Shown one piece after another: positions 37,943-47,677 of a DNA stretch of 64,000 nt. The stretch is from Thermopolyspora flexuosa (GTDB lineage: Bacteria > Actinomycetota > Actinomycetes > Streptosporangiales > Streptosporangiaceae): assembly GCF_006716785.1 (NCBI RefSeq), contig NZ_VFPQ01000001.1, positions 3,844,001-3,908,000 of the forward strand, given 5' to 3'. Under the pieces are notes generated by a model. The model worked only from the letters and a program-made list of their open reading frames with translations, was not told where the DNA came from and did not search any database. A program made the position numbers and the translations under genes. Each line of letters opens with the position of its first letter. The stretch's first letter is position 1.

Positions 37943-39139
37943 GTGTTCGGGCGACTGCGTCGGTGGGGGCGGCGGCACCGCAGGGCGGCGGACGCGCTGT
38001 GGCTGGCACCGCTGGTCCTGTTCAGCCTGGTGGAGGTGGTCCGCTACGACCGGCCCGCGGGCTCGGCCTGGGCGGGGACGTCCGCCGGGACGATCGGGTA
38101 CGTGCTGCTCGCGGTCGTGCTGCTGGCCCCGCTGTGGTGGCGCGGCGAGCGGCCGCGCGAGGTCTTCGCCGCGGTGGCCGCGCTCAGCTTCGTGCAGTGG
38201 CTCGCCGGGATCGACCCGATTCCGGCGAACCTGTCCGTCCTGGTGGCGCTGTTCGCCGTGGCCGCGGCCTGCTCCGTCCCGTGGACGATCGCGGCCTGGC
38301 TCGTCACCGAGCTGGGCGTGTGGCTCTCCATGGTCGATTTCGCCGACTGGCCCCAGGCCGCGAGCCTGGAGGGGTTCGTCTCCGCGTCCGGGTTCGTCAT
38401 CGCCATCGCCATCGCGGGCGGCTACGTGAACACCCGCCGCCGCTACCTGGAGAGCCTCGAGGAGCGGGCCGAGCGCGCCGAGCGGGAACGCGACCAGCGC
38501 GCCGCGATCGCGGCGGCGGCCGAGCGCGCCCGTATCGCGCGCGAGCTCCACGACGTGGTCGCGCACAATGTCAGCGTGATGGTGGTGCAGGCCGACGGCG
38601 CGGCTTTCGCGATCGACGGCGATCCCGAGCAGGCGAAGAAGGCGGTCCAGGAGATCTCCGCCACCGGCCGGCGCGCCCTCGCCGAGATGCGGCGGCTCGT
38701 CGGCGTGCTGCGCGCGGACGACCCGGCGGCCGAGGAGTACGCGCCCCAGCCGGGCCTGGCGCAGCTCGAGGACCTGATCGCGAAGGTGCGCGCCTCCGGG
38801 CTGCCGGTGGAGCTGTCGGTCACCGGCACGCCGGGCGGCCTGTCCGAGGGCGAGCAGCTGGTGATCTACCGGGTGGTGCAGGAGGCGCTCACCAACGTGC
38901 TCAAGCACGCGGGCCCGCGGGCGACCGCGCGGGTCGATGTCGAGTTCCACCCGGACCAGGTGGTGCTGTGCGTCACCGACGACGGCCGCGGCGCGGCGGC
39001 CCCGCCCGGCGAGGGCGGCCACGGACTGATCGGCATGCGGGAGCGGGTCGCCGTGTACGGCGGGGCCGTGGAGGCCGGCCCGCGCCGGGGAGGAGGCTTC
39101 CAGGTGACGGCACGGCTGCCGGTGGGCAGGGCGGCATGA
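37943..39139 (+). CDS. Two-component sensor histidine kinase (NarL/DesK class)
   Basis: This 398-residue kinase has four to five N-terminal membrane helices (within residues 18-162) and a short coiled linker. The HisKA_3 motif is RIARELHDVVAHNVSVMVVQ (His203) and the HATPase domain shows VVQEALTNVLKHAG and HGLIGMRERVAVYGG. TAGGGT at 37931-37936 lies 6 nt before the GTG, so the mRNA is probably leaderless. The next gene, the response regulator, overlaps by 4 bp. With the ABC exporter genes that follow, this resembles envelope-stress/antimicrobial-peptide sensing modules; the signal is unknown. Confidence 0.95.
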   Translation: MFGRLRRWGRRHRRAADALWLAPLVLFSLVEVVRYDRPAGSAWAGTSAGTIGYVLLAVVLLAPLWWRGERPREVFAAVAALSFVQWLAGIDPIPANLSVLVALFAVAAACSVPWTIAAWLVTELGVWLSMVDFADWPQAASLEGFVSASGFVIAIAIAGGYVNTRRRYLESLEERAERAERERDQRAAIAAAAERARIARELHDVVAHNVSVMVVQADGAAFAIDGDPEQAKKAVQEISATGRRALAEMRRLVGVLRADDPAAEEYAPQPGLAQLEDLIAKVRASGLPVELSVTGTPGGLSEGEQLVIYRVVQEALTNVLKHAGPRATARVDVEFHPDQVVLCVTDDGRGAAAPPGEGGHGLIGMRERVAVYGGAVEAGPRRGGGFQVTARLPVGRAA

Positions 39140-39825
39140 CGATCCGGGTACTGCTCGTCGACGACCAGGAGCTGGTGCGGACCGGGTTCCGCATGGTGCT
39201 GTCGGCCCAGCCGGACATCGAGGTGGTCGGCGAGGCCGGGGACGGGGCCGCCGCCGTGGAGGCGCTGAACACGGTGGCCGCGGACGTGGTGCTCATGGAC
39301 GTGCGCATGCCGGGCATGGACGGGGTCGAGGCGACCCGGCGGATCTGCGCGGGCCGGCCCGCCGGAGGCGACGCCGGGCCGCGGGTGCTCATCCTCACCA
39401 CCTTCGACCTCGACGAGTACGCGTTCGCCGCGCTCCGCGCGGGCGCGTCCGGCTTCCTGCTCAAGGACGTGCCGCCGGGCGACCTGGTGAGCGCGATCCG
39501 CGCGGTGCACGCCGGCGACGCGGTGGTGGCGCCGAGCACCACCCGGCGGCTGCTCGACCGCTTCGCCGTACACCTGCCGCCGGGCGACGGCAGCGAGCCC
39601 GAGCGGCTGGGGCTGCTCACCGCCCGGGAGCGCGAGGTGCTCCTGCTCGTGGCCCGCGGGCTGTCGAACGCCGAGATCGCCGACCGGCTCACCCTCGCCG
39701 AGGCGACCGTGAAGACCCACCTCGGGCGCATCCTGACGAAGCTGGGCCTGCGCGACCGGGCCCAGGCGGTGGTCTACGCCTACGAGAGCGGCCTGGTCTC
39801 GCCCCAGGGTCGGCCGAAAGGCTGA
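39136..39825 (+). CDS. Response regulator, NarL/LuxR family
   Basis: This 229-residue regulator has a receiver domain (phospho-Asp55 in LMDVRMPG, switch Thr in ILTTFD, Lys in LKDV) and a C-terminal LuxR helix-turn-helix (LTAREREVLLLVARGLSNAEIA). ATG overlaps the kinase stop. Likely target: the ABC transporter operon 190 bp downstream, as is usual for this class. Confidence 0.96.
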   Translation: MTIRVLLVDDQELVRTGFRMVLSAQPDIEVVGEAGDGAAAVEALNTVAADVVLMDVRMPGMDGVEATRRICAGRPAGGDAGPRVLILTTFDLDEYAFAALRAGASGFLLKDVPPGDLVSAIRAVHAGDAVVAPSTTRRLLDRFAVHLPPGDGSEPERLGLLTAREREVLLLVARGLSNAEIADRLTLAEATVKTHLGRILTKLGLRDRAQAVVYAYESGLVSPQGRPKG

Positions 39826-40015
39826 CCCGCGGCTACCCCGGCGGTCGCAACCGGCCGCCGGGGTGGTCCGCCCGGCGCAGCCGAACTCCGTACGCGCGGC
39901 CGATGGGAGGAACCTCCTTCCGTCCCTAGCGTGGTGCCCACGTGAAACGTTCATGACCACGCCGCCCGCCGCACGTCGGGAGCCGGGCGGACGGAGGACT
40001 TTCGGAGGCCTGTAA
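39826..40015 (+). promoter_or_regulatory. Intergenic control region of the ABC exporter operon
   Basis: A short palindrome GGAGGAACCTCC lies near 39906-39917 and TAGCGT at 39927-39932 is a -10-like box. The ribosome binding site GGAGG is 7 nt before the ATG at 40016. The palindrome, upstream of the putative -10, is a candidate regulator site. Confidence 0.4.
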
Positions 40016-40786
40016 ATGACCATCACCGGAGCCGGACAGCGGCTCACGGAGCACGCCCAGGAGCGCCACGCCGTGACGGCGCGCGGGCTCGTCAAGGTGT
40101 ACGGCAGCGGCGACGCGGCCGTACACGCGCTGCGCGGCGTGGACGTCGCCTTCGCCCAGGGGCGGTTCACCGCGATCATGGGGCCGTCGGGGTCGGGCAA
40201 GTCGACGCTCATGCACTGCCTCGCCGGGCTCGACACGGTCACCGAGGGCGAGGTGTACATCGGCGACACCGAGATCACCCGGCTCAACGACCGGCAGCTC
40301 ACCCGGCTGCGCCGGGAGCGCATCGGGTTCGTGTTCCAGTCGTTCAACCTGCTGCCGACCCTCACCGCCGAGGAGAACATCCTGCTGCCGCTCAACATCG
40401 CCGGGCGGCAGCCGGACCGCGAGCTGTTCGACCTGGTCATCGACACCGTCGGGCTGCGGGAGCGGCTCAAGCACCGGCCGTCCGAGCTCTCCGGCGGCCA
40501 GCAGCAGCGGGTCGCGGTGGCCCGCGCGCTCATCACCAAGCCGCACGTGATCTTCGCCGACGAGCCGACCGGCAACCTCGACTCGCGCAGCGGCACCGAG
40601 GTGCTGTCGTTCCTGCGGACCTCGGTGCGCGAGCTCGGCCAGACCATCGTCATGGTGACCCACGACCCGGTCGCGGCCTCCTACGCCGACCGGGTGGTGT
40701 TCCTCCGCGACGGCCGGCTCGTCACCGAGCTGCTCCGGCCCACCCCGCAGTCGGTGCTCGACACGCTCGTGAAGCTGGAGGGCTGA
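40016..40786 (+). CDS. ABC transporter ATP-binding protein (MacB/LolD type)
   Basis: This 256-residue ATPase has Walker A GPSGSGKST (residues 56-64), the Q-loop FVFQSFNLLPTL, signature LSGGQQQR and Walker B VIFADEPTGNLDS. The NLLPTLTAEENILLPL region is characteristic of the MacB/LolD/FtsE exporter subgroup. It pairs with the FtsX-type permease starting 3 bp after its stop, and both follow a two-component pair. Confidence 0.97.
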   Translation: MTITGAGQRLTEHAQERHAVTARGLVKVYGSGDAAVHALRGVDVAFAQGRFTAIMGPSGSGKSTLMHCLAGLDTVTEGEVYIGDTEITRLNDRQLTRLRRERIGFVFQSFNLLPTLTAEENILLPLNIAGRQPDRELFDLVIDTVGLRERLKHRPSELSGGQQQRVAVARALITKPHVIFADEPTGNLDSRSGTEVLSFLRTSVRELGQTIVMVTHDPVAASYADRVVFLRDGRLVTELLRPTPQSVLDTLVKLEG

Positions 40787-40789
40787 GCG

Positions 40790-43324
40790 GTGCTGCAGGC
40801 GACACTCGCCGGGCTGCGGGCGCACCGGCTGCGGCTGCTGCTCACCTCGATCGCGATCGCCCTCGGGGTGGCGTTCGTCTCCGGCACCTTCGTGCTCACC
40901 GACGCCCTGCAGGCCGGGGTGAACCAGGCGGTCGCCGCCGACGCCGACAAGGTGGACGTCGTGGTCGAGCCCCTCAGTGAGGGCCGCACGAAAGAGCCTC
41001 CGGTGATCGGCCAGGACGTGCTGGCCAAGGTCCGGTCGCTGCCGGGAGCGGCGGACGCCCAGGGCCTCGTCCACGGGGTCGCCCCGCTGCTCGGCAAGGA
41101 CGGCAAGGCGGTGGGGAACATCGCCACCGCGGGCATCTCGATCTCGACCGGACGCCTCAACCGCATGGCCGTGGTGGAGGGCGCCGCGCCGGCCGCCCGC
41201 GGGGAGGCCGTGCTCGACGACAACACCGCCGAGCGGACCGGCTACCGCGTCGGCGACACCATCACCGTGCTCGACCACCGGGAGCGCAGGCACACCTTCC
41301 GCCTCGTCGGCCTGATCGACACCGGGGTACGGCCGGAGCTCGCCTACCGCGGCGTGGTCGGCTTCACCGTGGCCGACGCGCTGCGCATCACCGGGGCGAA
41401 GGGCTACCGCGAGATCGACGTGCTCGCCGCGGACGGCGTCTCCGCCGAACGGCTGCGCACCGAGGTGCGGGAAGCCGTCGGCGCCGGGCACCAGGTCATC
41501 ACCGGCGCGGAACTCGCCGACCGGCTCGCCAGGCAGAACAACGTCGACACCGGCAGGCTCACCTTGATGATGCTGGCGTTCGGCCTGGTCGCGATGCTCG
41601 TCGCCGCCCTCGTCATCTACAACACGTTCAACATCCTCGTCGCCCAGCGGGTCCGCGAGCTGGCGCTGCTGCGCTGCATCGGCGCCTCACGGGGGCAGGT
41701 GTTCGGCTCGGTGCTGCTGGAGGCGCTCGTGGTCGGCGCGATCGCCTCGGTGATCGGGCTCGCCGCCGGGTTCGGGCTCGGCGCCGCCTCCCTCGCCGTC
41801 TTCGGCGACCTCGGCGGCAACCTGCCGCTGGGGCCGCTCACCCTGCAGCCCCGCACCATCGTCGTCGCGCTGGTGACCGGCCTGCTCGTCACGGTGGGGG
41901 CGGCGCTGCTGCCCGCCCGGGCGGCCACCCGGGCCCGGCCGGTGGCCGCGCTCTCCACCCGGACCGAGCAGCCCACCTTCCGCGCCGGCGTGCTGATGAT
42001 CGTGACCGCCGCGCTGCTCGTCCTCCTCGGGGCGGGCCTCACCTGGTACGGCGTCGCGACCGGGCCGGGCGAGCGGCCGCTGATGTTCGTGGCCGCCGGG
42101 GGCACGCTCGTCTTCCTCGCCGTGCTCGTGATCGGCCCGGTGCTCGTACGCCCGCTCACCGGCCTCGTCGGCTGGCTGCCGCGCCGGCTGTGCGGCGTCC
42201 CGGGCAGGCTCGCCGTCGACAACTCGCGCCGCAACCCGCGCCGGTCGGCGACCACGACGATCGCGCTCACCGTGGGCGTGGGCCTCATGACGCTCGTCTC
42301 CGTCGTCGCCGCCTCGACCGAGGCCTGGCTCGCCGACCGGCTCGACGAGGAGTTCCCGATCGACTACCAGATCATCGCCCAGTACCGGGGGGACCGCACC
42401 GACGACGCCACGGTGCCCCGCGCGATCGCCGCCGACCTCCGCGGCCGTCCCGAGATCGGGGCGGTGGCCGAGACCCGCCGGGCCTCCGCCACCGTCAACG
42501 GCGACCGGTACGAGGTCGGCACGGTCACCGCGGGGGCGATCGGCAACCTCATCCGGTTCACGGTCGTCGAGGGTGAGCTCGGCCGCCTCGAGCCGGGCAC
42601 GGCGGCGGTCGCCAAGAACGATGCGAAACGCCTCGGGGTGCGCCCCGGCGACACGGTCATCGCCCAGGCGCCGGGCGGCCGGCGAATCGACCTGCGGGTC
42701 GTCGCGGTGATCGGCAGCGAGGCGCTGCGGCTGCCCACGCTGATGGTGCACGAGAGCACGTTCGCCCAGGCCTTCGGCGAGATCGACGACAGCGAGATCC
42801 TCGTCAAGGCGAAGGAGGGCGTGTCGGTGGCGGCGGCCCGGCGGGTCGTCGAGGCGGCGGCGCAGCCGTACCCGACCGCGCAGGTGATGAGCATGGCGGA
42901 GGTGCGCGGCGAGTTCCAGTCGGTCCTCGACACGCTGCTGCTCGTGGTGGCCGGGCTGCTCGGGCTGTCGGTGCTGATCTCGCTGCTCGGCATCGCGAAC
43001 ACGCTCGCGCTCTCGGTGCACGAGCGCACCCGGGAGTCGGCGCTGCTGCGCGCGCTCGGGCTCACCCGGGCACAGCTCCGGCGCACGCTGTCGCTCGAGG
43101 CGCTCGTGCTCGGCGTGGTCGGCGCGCTCGTCGGCGTGGCGCTCGGCACCGTGTTCGGCTGGGCCGTGGTCAGCACCCAGGCGTCGAACGTGCCGCTGGA
43201 GGTGCCGGTCGGTCAGGTCCTGCTGCTCGTCGCCGGGTCCGGGGTCGCCGGGGTGATCGCGGCGGTGCTGCCGTCCCGCCGGGCCGCCCGTGCCTCGATC
43301 GTCGGCGCGATCGCGTCCGCCTGA
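40790..43324 (+). CDS. ABC transporter permease, FtsX/MacB-like, two-domain
   Basis: This 844-residue permease has an N-terminal membrane helix (LLLTSIAIALGVAFVSGTFVL) and a large extracytoplasmic domain. The first FtsX block of helices begins near residue 260 (MLAFGLVAMLVAALVIYNTF). A second helix/extracytoplasmic unit follows from about 480, and a final FtsX block contains ISLLGIANTLALSVHERTRE. This duplicated layout is typical of actinobacterial exporters for lipids or antimicrobial peptides. The substrate is unknown. The GTG start is 3 bp after the ATPase gene. Confidence 0.95.
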   Translation: MLQATLAGLRAHRLRLLLTSIAIALGVAFVSGTFVLTDALQAGVNQAVAADADKVDVVVEPLSEGRTKEPPVIGQDVLAKVRSLPGAADAQGLVHGVAPLLGKDGKAVGNIATAGISISTGRLNRMAVVEGAAPAARGEAVLDDNTAERTGYRVGDTITVLDHRERRHTFRLVGLIDTGVRPELAYRGVVGFTVADALRITGAKGYREIDVLAADGVSAERLRTEVREAVGAGHQVITGAELADRLARQNNVDTGRLTLMMLAFGLVAMLVAALVIYNTFNILVAQRVRELALLRCIGASRGQVFGSVLLEALVVGAIASVIGLAAGFGLGAASLAVFGDLGGNLPLGPLTLQPRTIVVALVTGLLVTVGAALLPARAATRARPVAALSTRTEQPTFRAGVLMIVTAALLVLLGAGLTWYGVATGPGERPLMFVAAGGTLVFLAVLVIGPVLVRPLTGLVGWLPRRLCGVPGRLAVDNSRRNPRRSATTTIALTVGVGLMTLVSVVAASTEAWLADRLDEEFPIDYQIIAQYRGDRTDDATVPRAIAADLRGRPEIGAVAETRRASATVNGDRYEVGTVTAGAIGNLIRFTVVEGELGRLEPGTAAVAKNDAKRLGVRPGDTVIAQAPGGRRIDLRVVAVIGSEALRLPTLMVHESTFAQAFGEIDDSEILVKAKEGVSVAAARRVVEAAAQPYPTAQVMSMAEVRGEFQSVLDTLLLVVAGLLGLSVLISLLGIANTLALSVHERTRESALLRALGLTRAQLRRTLSLEALVLGVVGALVGVALGTVFGWAVVSTQASNVPLEVPVGQVLLLVAGSGVAGVIAAVLPSRRAARASIVGAIASA

Positions 43325-43369
43325 CCCTGCCGCCTGGACCGTGCGGACCACGCCGGCCGGGGTGCCGCC

Positions 43370-43642
43370 TCAGCGGTGGCGGCGCCCCGGCCACTGCTCG
43401 GCGACGATGTCCGGGGCGAGCAGCGGGCGGATCTCGATCTCGCCGGTCACCCGGTCGATGATCACGCACCCGCCGCCCACCACGTCGGGCAGCACGCTGG
43501 GGTCGTCGGGCTCGGGCTCCTTCGCCCACACCACGTAGCCCTCGTCGAACCCCCACAGGCCCACCTCGCGGGCCTCGTCGAACGGGCGGGCGCCGTTGAT
43601 GTACTCCTCGGCGAGCGCCCGCGCCTGATCGGCGTTGATCAC
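43370..43642 (-). CDS. YrhB/Imm35-like putative immunity protein
   Basis: This 90-residue acidic protein begins with INADQARALAEEYIN. It has the pattern of YrhB/immunity-35 domains, with an aromatic-rich middle (GLWGFDEGYVVWAKE) and the end block GGGCVIIDRVTGEIEIRP. In toxin loci such proteins protect against peptidase- or deamidase-type toxins. It lies 60 bp downstream of the papain-fold toxin-like gene on the same strand, as in typical toxin-immunity pairs. Confidence 0.7.
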   Translation of the reverse strand: MINADQARALAEEYINGARPFDEAREVGLWGFDEGYVVWAKEPEPDDPSVLPDVVGGGCVIIDRVTGEIEIRPLLAPDIVAEQWPGRRHR

Positions 43643-43702
43643 AGCGGTCTCCCCCGAAGGTCGGTGGCGCTCACAGTCGTCTCCCCTGACGGCCGACCGT
43701 AC

Positions 43703-44479
43703 TCACAGTCGCCGCCCTTGACGGTCGACGATGACGCAGAACACGCCCGTCACCACCGCGTACGGCGGCTCCACCGACATGTGGCCGCGCTGGGCGTCGA
43801 TCCACAGGATCTCCCCCGCGGCGTTCACCGCGTTCCACGCGTGGCTGCCGCCGCTCGGCCAGCGGGTGATCAGCACGGCCGAGGAGCCGTGGCCGCCGCT
43901 CTGCAGCCGCTGGGCGACGGGCACGAAGGCCCGGCGGCCCAGCCCGACGAACTCGAACCGGTGGCCCAGCCACTGCTCGGCGCGGGCCACCCCGCCCACC
44001 TCGCCGAGCAGCGACGGCCGCCCCACCGCGTCGTACTCGGGCATGCGCGGCGCGGCCACCACCGGCTCGCCGTGCCAGGTGGAGATCACCGAGAGCGCGC
44101 AGTCCACCGCGTTGGTGGCGCGGAACGGGTTCTCCGACGGGCCCTCGGCGTTGATCAGCCGGATCCAGGTGCCCCGCGGGTCGGGGAACCGCCCCTGGTC
44201 GCCGACCGCCTGCACCAGGTCGTCCTGCGCCCGGGGGTCGGGGCGGGCGAGGCCGCCCCGCCTGCCGTACGGCCGGGCGAGGTGGAGCGGCGGCGGGCGG
44301 CCGGAGCGGTCGAACCAGTCGCCCCCGGCGGAGTCGTCGAACGCGGGCGTCTCGGCGGCGAGCTCGTAGTCGAGCCAGCGCCACCCGCCCGCCACCACCG
44401 GGTTGTACACCCCGGCGGGCAGCCGCCAACGGGACCTGCCCGGCCCGCGGCCGCGACGGCCCGGCACGCCCGCCAACAC
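43703..44479 (-). CDS. Papain-fold toxin domain (Tox-PL / glutamine deamidase) protein
   Basis: This 258-residue protein has a C-terminal half matching the Tox-PL fold. The catalytic Cys is in NAVDCALSVISTWHG, the His in GGSHAWNAVNAAGEILW and the acidic residue in the following WIDAQRG. Relatives deamidate a glutamine on target proteins, or act as peptidases, and usually sit at the C-terminus of long secreted polymorphic toxins. Here there is no signal peptide, no repeat scaffold and no secretion-adaptor domain; the N-terminal 120 residues are Arg/Pro-rich and unassigned. GTG 44479 is chosen because GGAGG lies 9 nt upstream; the frame is open to a TTG at 44518. The YrhB-like gene follows. Confidence 0.7.
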   Translation of the reverse strand: MLAGVPGRRGRGPGRSRWRLPAGVYNPVVAGGWRWLDYELAAETPAFDDSAGGDWFDRSGRPPPLHLARPYGRRGGLARPDPRAQDDLVQAVGDQGRFPDPRGTWIRLINAEGPSENPFRATNAVDCALSVISTWHGEPVVAAPRMPEYDAVGRPSLLGEVGGVARAEQWLGHRFEFVGLGRRAFVPVAQRLQSGGHGSSAVLITRWPSGGSHAWNAVNAAGEILWIDAQRGHMSVEPPYAVVTGVFCVIVDRQGRRL

Positions 44480-44600
44480 GGACACCCACCTCCGCAACGC
44501 TCGATGTGCCGACGGCAACCGAGCGTACGCGCGCGGCCACGCGCGGCGCGGACCCGTTTACCGGGACTTTGCCGCAGGGCCGAACCGTGCCGGGGACGGG

Positions 44601-45212
44601 TCAGGCGCGGGCGGTGAGCACCTCGGAGATCACCGGGACGAGGGCGCGGAACGCGCGGCCCCGGTGGCTGATCGCGTTCTTCTCCTCGGGGGTCATCTCC
44701 GCGGTGGTGCGGTCGTGGCCGTCCGGCAGGAAGATCGGGTCGTAGCCGAAGCCGCCCGTGCCGCGCGGCTCGCGGCAGATGGTGCCGTACACCGCGCCCT
44801 CGACCACGTGCTCCTCGCCGGACGGCAGGGCGAGCGCGGCGGCGCAGGCGAAGTGCGCGCCGCGGCGGCCCTCGGGCACGTCCGCGATCTGGGCGAGCAG
44901 CAGCTCGAGGTTCGCCTGGTCGTCGCCGTGCCGGCCGCACCAGCGGGCGGAGAACACCCCGGGCATGCCGTTGAGCGCGTCCACGCACAGGCCGGAGTCG
45001 TCGGCGATCGCGGGCAGGCCGGTGCCGCGCGCCACCGCGTGCGCCTTGAGCAGCGCGTTCTCGGCGAACGTGAGGCCGGTCTCGGCCACCTCGCCGATCT
45101 CGGGGAACTCCTCCATGCCGACGAGCTCGACCTTCAGGCCCGCGTCGGCAAGGATGTCGCGCAGCTCGCGGACCTTGGCCGCGTTCCGGGTGGCGAGCAC
45201 GATCCTGGTCAC
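44601..45212 (-). CDS. rdgB: Non-canonical purine NTP pyrophosphatase (RdgB/HAM1)
   Basis: This 203-residue enzyme removes ITP, dITP and XTP from the nucleotide pool. Family motifs seen are [17 protein letters not shown] at the N-terminus, [26 protein letters not shown] and the [12 protein letters not shown] / [15 protein letters not shown] blocks. The GTG start overlaps the rph stop (GTGA), the usual rph-rdgB arrangement. Confidence 0.97.
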   Translation of the reverse strand: MTRIVLATRNAAKVRELRDILADAGLKVELVGMEEFPEIGEVAETGLTFAENALLKAHAVARGTGLPAIADDSGLCVDALNGMPGVFSARWCGRHGDDQANLELLLAQIADVPEGRRGAHFACAAALALPSGEEHVVEGAVYGTICREPRGTGGFGYDPIFLPDGHDRTTAEMTPEEKNAISHRGRAFRALVPVISEVLTARA

Positions 45213-45937
45213 GCCCGCACCCCCGAGAGCACGTCCTTCTGCAGCCGGGACAGCTCGGCGCACCCGGCCACCGCGAGGTCGAGCAGGGCGTCGAGCATGC
45301 GCCGGTCGAACGGCGCGTGCTCCGCGGTGCCCTGCACCTCGACGAACTCGCCGGAGCCGGTCATCACCACGTTCATGTCGGTCTGCGCGACCACGTCCTC
45401 CTCGTAGCACAGGTCGAGCATGGGGGTGCCGTCCACCACGCCCACCGAGACCGCGGCGACCGAGGCGACCAGCGGGTCGGCGGTGACCAGCCGCTGCTCG
45501 CGCATCCACGCCACCGCGTCCGCGAGCGCCACGTACGCCCCGGTGATCGCGGCGGTGCGGGTGCCGCCGTCGGCCTGCAGCACGTCGCAGTCGAGGATGA
45601 TCGTGTACTCGCCGAGCGCCTTGTCGTCCACGCAGGCCCGCAGGGACCGGCCGATCAGCCGGGAGATCTCCTGGGTGCGGCCGCCCAGCCTGCCCTTCAC
45701 CGACTCGCGCTCCCCGCGGGTGTTGGTCGACCGGGGCAGCATCGCGTACTCGGCCGTCACCCAGCCCAGCCCGCTGCCCTTGCGCCAGCGCGGGACCCCC
45801 TCCTGCACCGACGCCGCACACAGCACCCGGGTGCGGCCGAACTCGACGAGCACCGAGCCCTCGGCGTGGGCGAGCCAGCCCCGGGTGAGCGTGACGGGGC
45901 GGAGTTGATCGGCGTTGCGTCCATCTGCTCGAGCCAT
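45209..45937 (-). CDS. rph: Ribonuclease PH
   Basis: This 242-residue phosphorolytic exonuclease trims tRNA 3' ends. Signature parts are [13 protein letters not shown] at the start, [36 protein letters not shown] and [25 protein letters not shown] at 45945-45950 lies exactly 7 nt before ATG 45937 with no Shine-Dalgarno, so a leaderless start there is preferred over the in-frame GTG at 45946, which would fall inside the -10 box. The upstream hydrolase stop codon lies within the same promoter. Confidence 0.96.
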   Translation of the reverse strand: MARADGRNADQLRPVTLTRGWLAHAEGSVLVEFGRTRVLCAASVQEGVPRWRKGSGLGWVTAEYAMLPRSTNTRGERESVKGRLGGRTQEISRLIGRSLRACVDDKALGEYTIILDCDVLQADGGTRTAAITGAYVALADAVAWMREQRLVTADPLVASVAAVSVGVVDGTPMLDLCYEEDVVAQTDMNVVMTGSGEFVEVQGTAEHAPFDRRMLDALLDLAVAGCAELSRLQKDVLSGVRA

Positions 45938-45942
45938 GGTGC

Positions 45943-46695
45943 TCACCCTAGGTCATATACGGCACCGCTTCGCGCGAGTTGGATCCGCCCGGTGAACCCG
46001 CCCCGCCCGGCGTCGTCGAGGATGCGCCGCCGGTCGTACCAGGGCACCAGGTGGGTGAGCACGAGCGTGCCCACGCCCGCGCGGGCGGCGTGCTCGGCCG
46101 CCTGCCGGCCGTTGAGGTGGAGGTCGGCGGGGAGCCCGGGCTCGTCGATGAACGACGCCTCGCACAGCAGCACGTCGGCGTCCTTGGCGAGGTTCACCAG
46201 CTCCGGGCACTCCCCGGTGTCCCCGGAGTAGGCCACCGACGCGCCGCCGTAGCTGACGCGGAAGCCGTACGTCTCCACCGGGTGGTTCATCGGCGCCACG
46301 GTGACGTCGAACGGGCCGATGCGCAGCGTGCCCGGGGAGAGCGCGTGGAACGCGAACGTGGTGTCGAGGCCCGGCTCGTCGGGCATGCCGTAGGCCGCCG
46401 CGAGCCGCCGCGGCGCGTCGGCCGGGGCGTAGACGGGGAGCCTGCCGAACGGGCCGTACGGCGAGTAGGTGCGCACCACGTGGTAGGCGCACACGTCGAG
46501 GCAGTGGTCGGCGTGCAGGTGGGACAGGCAGATCGCGTCGATGTCGGCGAGGTCCGCGTGGCGCTGCAATGCCCCAAGGGCGCCGTTGCCGAGGTCGAGC
46601 ACGAGCCGGAACCCCTCGGCCTCGAGCAGGTAGCAGGAGGAAGGGCTGTCGGGCCCGGGGAAGCTCCCCGAACAGCCGACGATCGTGAGTTTCAC
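45943..46695 (-). CDS. Metallo-beta-lactamase fold hydrolase (RNase Z-like)
   Basis: This 250-residue protein has the zinc motif [10 protein letters not shown] and downstream ligands in [23 protein letters not shown] and LTHLVPWYD, matching the RNase Z/arylsulfatase-like subgroup. A tRNA 3'-processing role would fit its place next to rph, but short members of this family lack the RNase Z exosite and their substrates are mostly unknown. It lies between murI and rph. Confidence 0.88.
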   Translation of the reverse strand: MKLTIVGCSGSFPGPDSPSSCYLLEAEGFRLVLDLGNGALGALQRHADLADIDAICLSHLHADHCLDVCAYHVVRTYSPYGPFGRLPVYAPADAPRRLAAAYGMPDEPGLDTTFAFHALSPGTLRIGPFDVTVAPMNHPVETYGFRVSYGGASVAYSGDTGECPELVNLAKDADVLLCEASFIDEPGLPADLHLNGRQAAEHAARAGVGTLVLTHLVPWYDRRRILDDAGRGGFTGRIQLARSGAVYDLG

Positions 46696-46704
46696 GGCGG
46701 CCTC

Positions 46705-47571
46705 CTAACCGGGCGTGACGGCTTGTACGGCTGTCGCGCCGTCGAGCGATACCTCCCCCAGCGGCGCGGGTTCCACGGCCTGCAGTTCCGGCCCGAGGAA
46801 GCGGCGGCCGAGGCGCGCGAACAGCTTGGGATCGCCGGTGGTGCGGAAGCGGTGCCGGACCGGCTGTCCGGGAGGCGCGGCGAGGCCCCGGTCGCGCAGG
46901 ACGCGGTAGACGTCCTTGGCGGTCTCGTCGGCGCTCGACACGAGCGTGACGCCGTCGCCCGCCACGTAGGAGATGGCGCCGAGCAGCAGCGGGTAGTGGG
47001 TGCAGCCGAGGATGAGCGTGTCGACCCCGGCGCGCAGCAGCGGCTCGAGGTAGCCGCGGGTGACCTCGATCAGCTCGGCGCTGCCGGTGTCGCCGCGTTC
47101 CACGAACTCCACCAGGCGGGGCGCCGCCACCCCCAGCAGCTCGACGTCCGGCGCGGCGGCGAACGCGTCGTGGTAGGCCATCGACTCGATCGTGGCCCGG
47201 GTGGCGATCACGCCGACCTTGCCGTTGCGGGTGGCCCGCGCGGCCCGCCGTACCGCGGGCTGGATCACCTCCACGACCGGGACGTCGTAGCGTTCCCGCG
47301 CGTCGCGCAGCACCGCGGCGCTCGCCGTGTTGCAGGCGATCACGAGCATCTTCACGTCGTGGGCGACGAGGTGGTCCATCACCTCCAGCGCGTACGCGCG
47401 GACCTCGGCGATCCGCTTCGGCCCGTACGGCTGGCGCGCGGTGTCGGCCACGTACAGGATCGACTCGTTGGGGAGCTGATCCATGATCGCCCGCGCGACC
47501 GTGAGGCCGCCCACACCGCTGTCAAACACCCCGATCGCCCGGCTTTCCGCCCGGCCCTCTGCTTCCGACAC
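46705..47571 (-). CDS. murI: Glutamate racemase
   Basis: MurI makes D-glutamate for peptidoglycan. Family motifs seen are [24 protein letters not shown], the catalytic [10 protein letters not shown] and [10 protein letters not shown] (the two active-site cysteines). GTG 47571 gives 288 residues; TAACCT lies 8 nt before it, suggesting a leaderless message. The frame continues to an ATG at 47598, which would remove the promoter. It is followed by the RNase Z-like gene after 9 bp. Confidence 0.95.
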   Translation of the reverse strand: MSEAEGRAESRAIGVFDSGVGGLTVARAIMDQLPNESILYVADTARQPYGPKRIAEVRAYALEVMDHLVAHDVKMLVIACNTASAAVLRDARERYDVPVVEVIQPAVRRAARATRNGKVGVIATRATIESMAYHDAFAAAPDVELLGVAAPRLVEFVERGDTGSAELIEVTRGYLEPLLRAGVDTLILGCTHYPLLLGAISYVAGDGVTLVSSADETAKDVYRVLRDRGLAAPPGQPVRHRFRTTGDPKLFARLGRRFLGPELQAVEPAPLGEVSLDGATAVQAVTPG

Positions 47572-47677
47572 GATTCCCAAGGTTAGGCGACCTGTCACGA
47601 TCGCTCACGGTAATAATGCTCACAGTGGCGTGTCCGTTCGGGACGGCCGTAACCCGTCCCGCGCCCCGGCCGAATGG

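Noticed and set aside
43671-44540. Alternative minus-strand frame of 289 codons overlapping the toxin-like gene
   Set aside because: It lies in another frame with Arg/Pro/Gly-rich noise; the Tox-PL catalytic motifs are only in the 43703-44479 frame.
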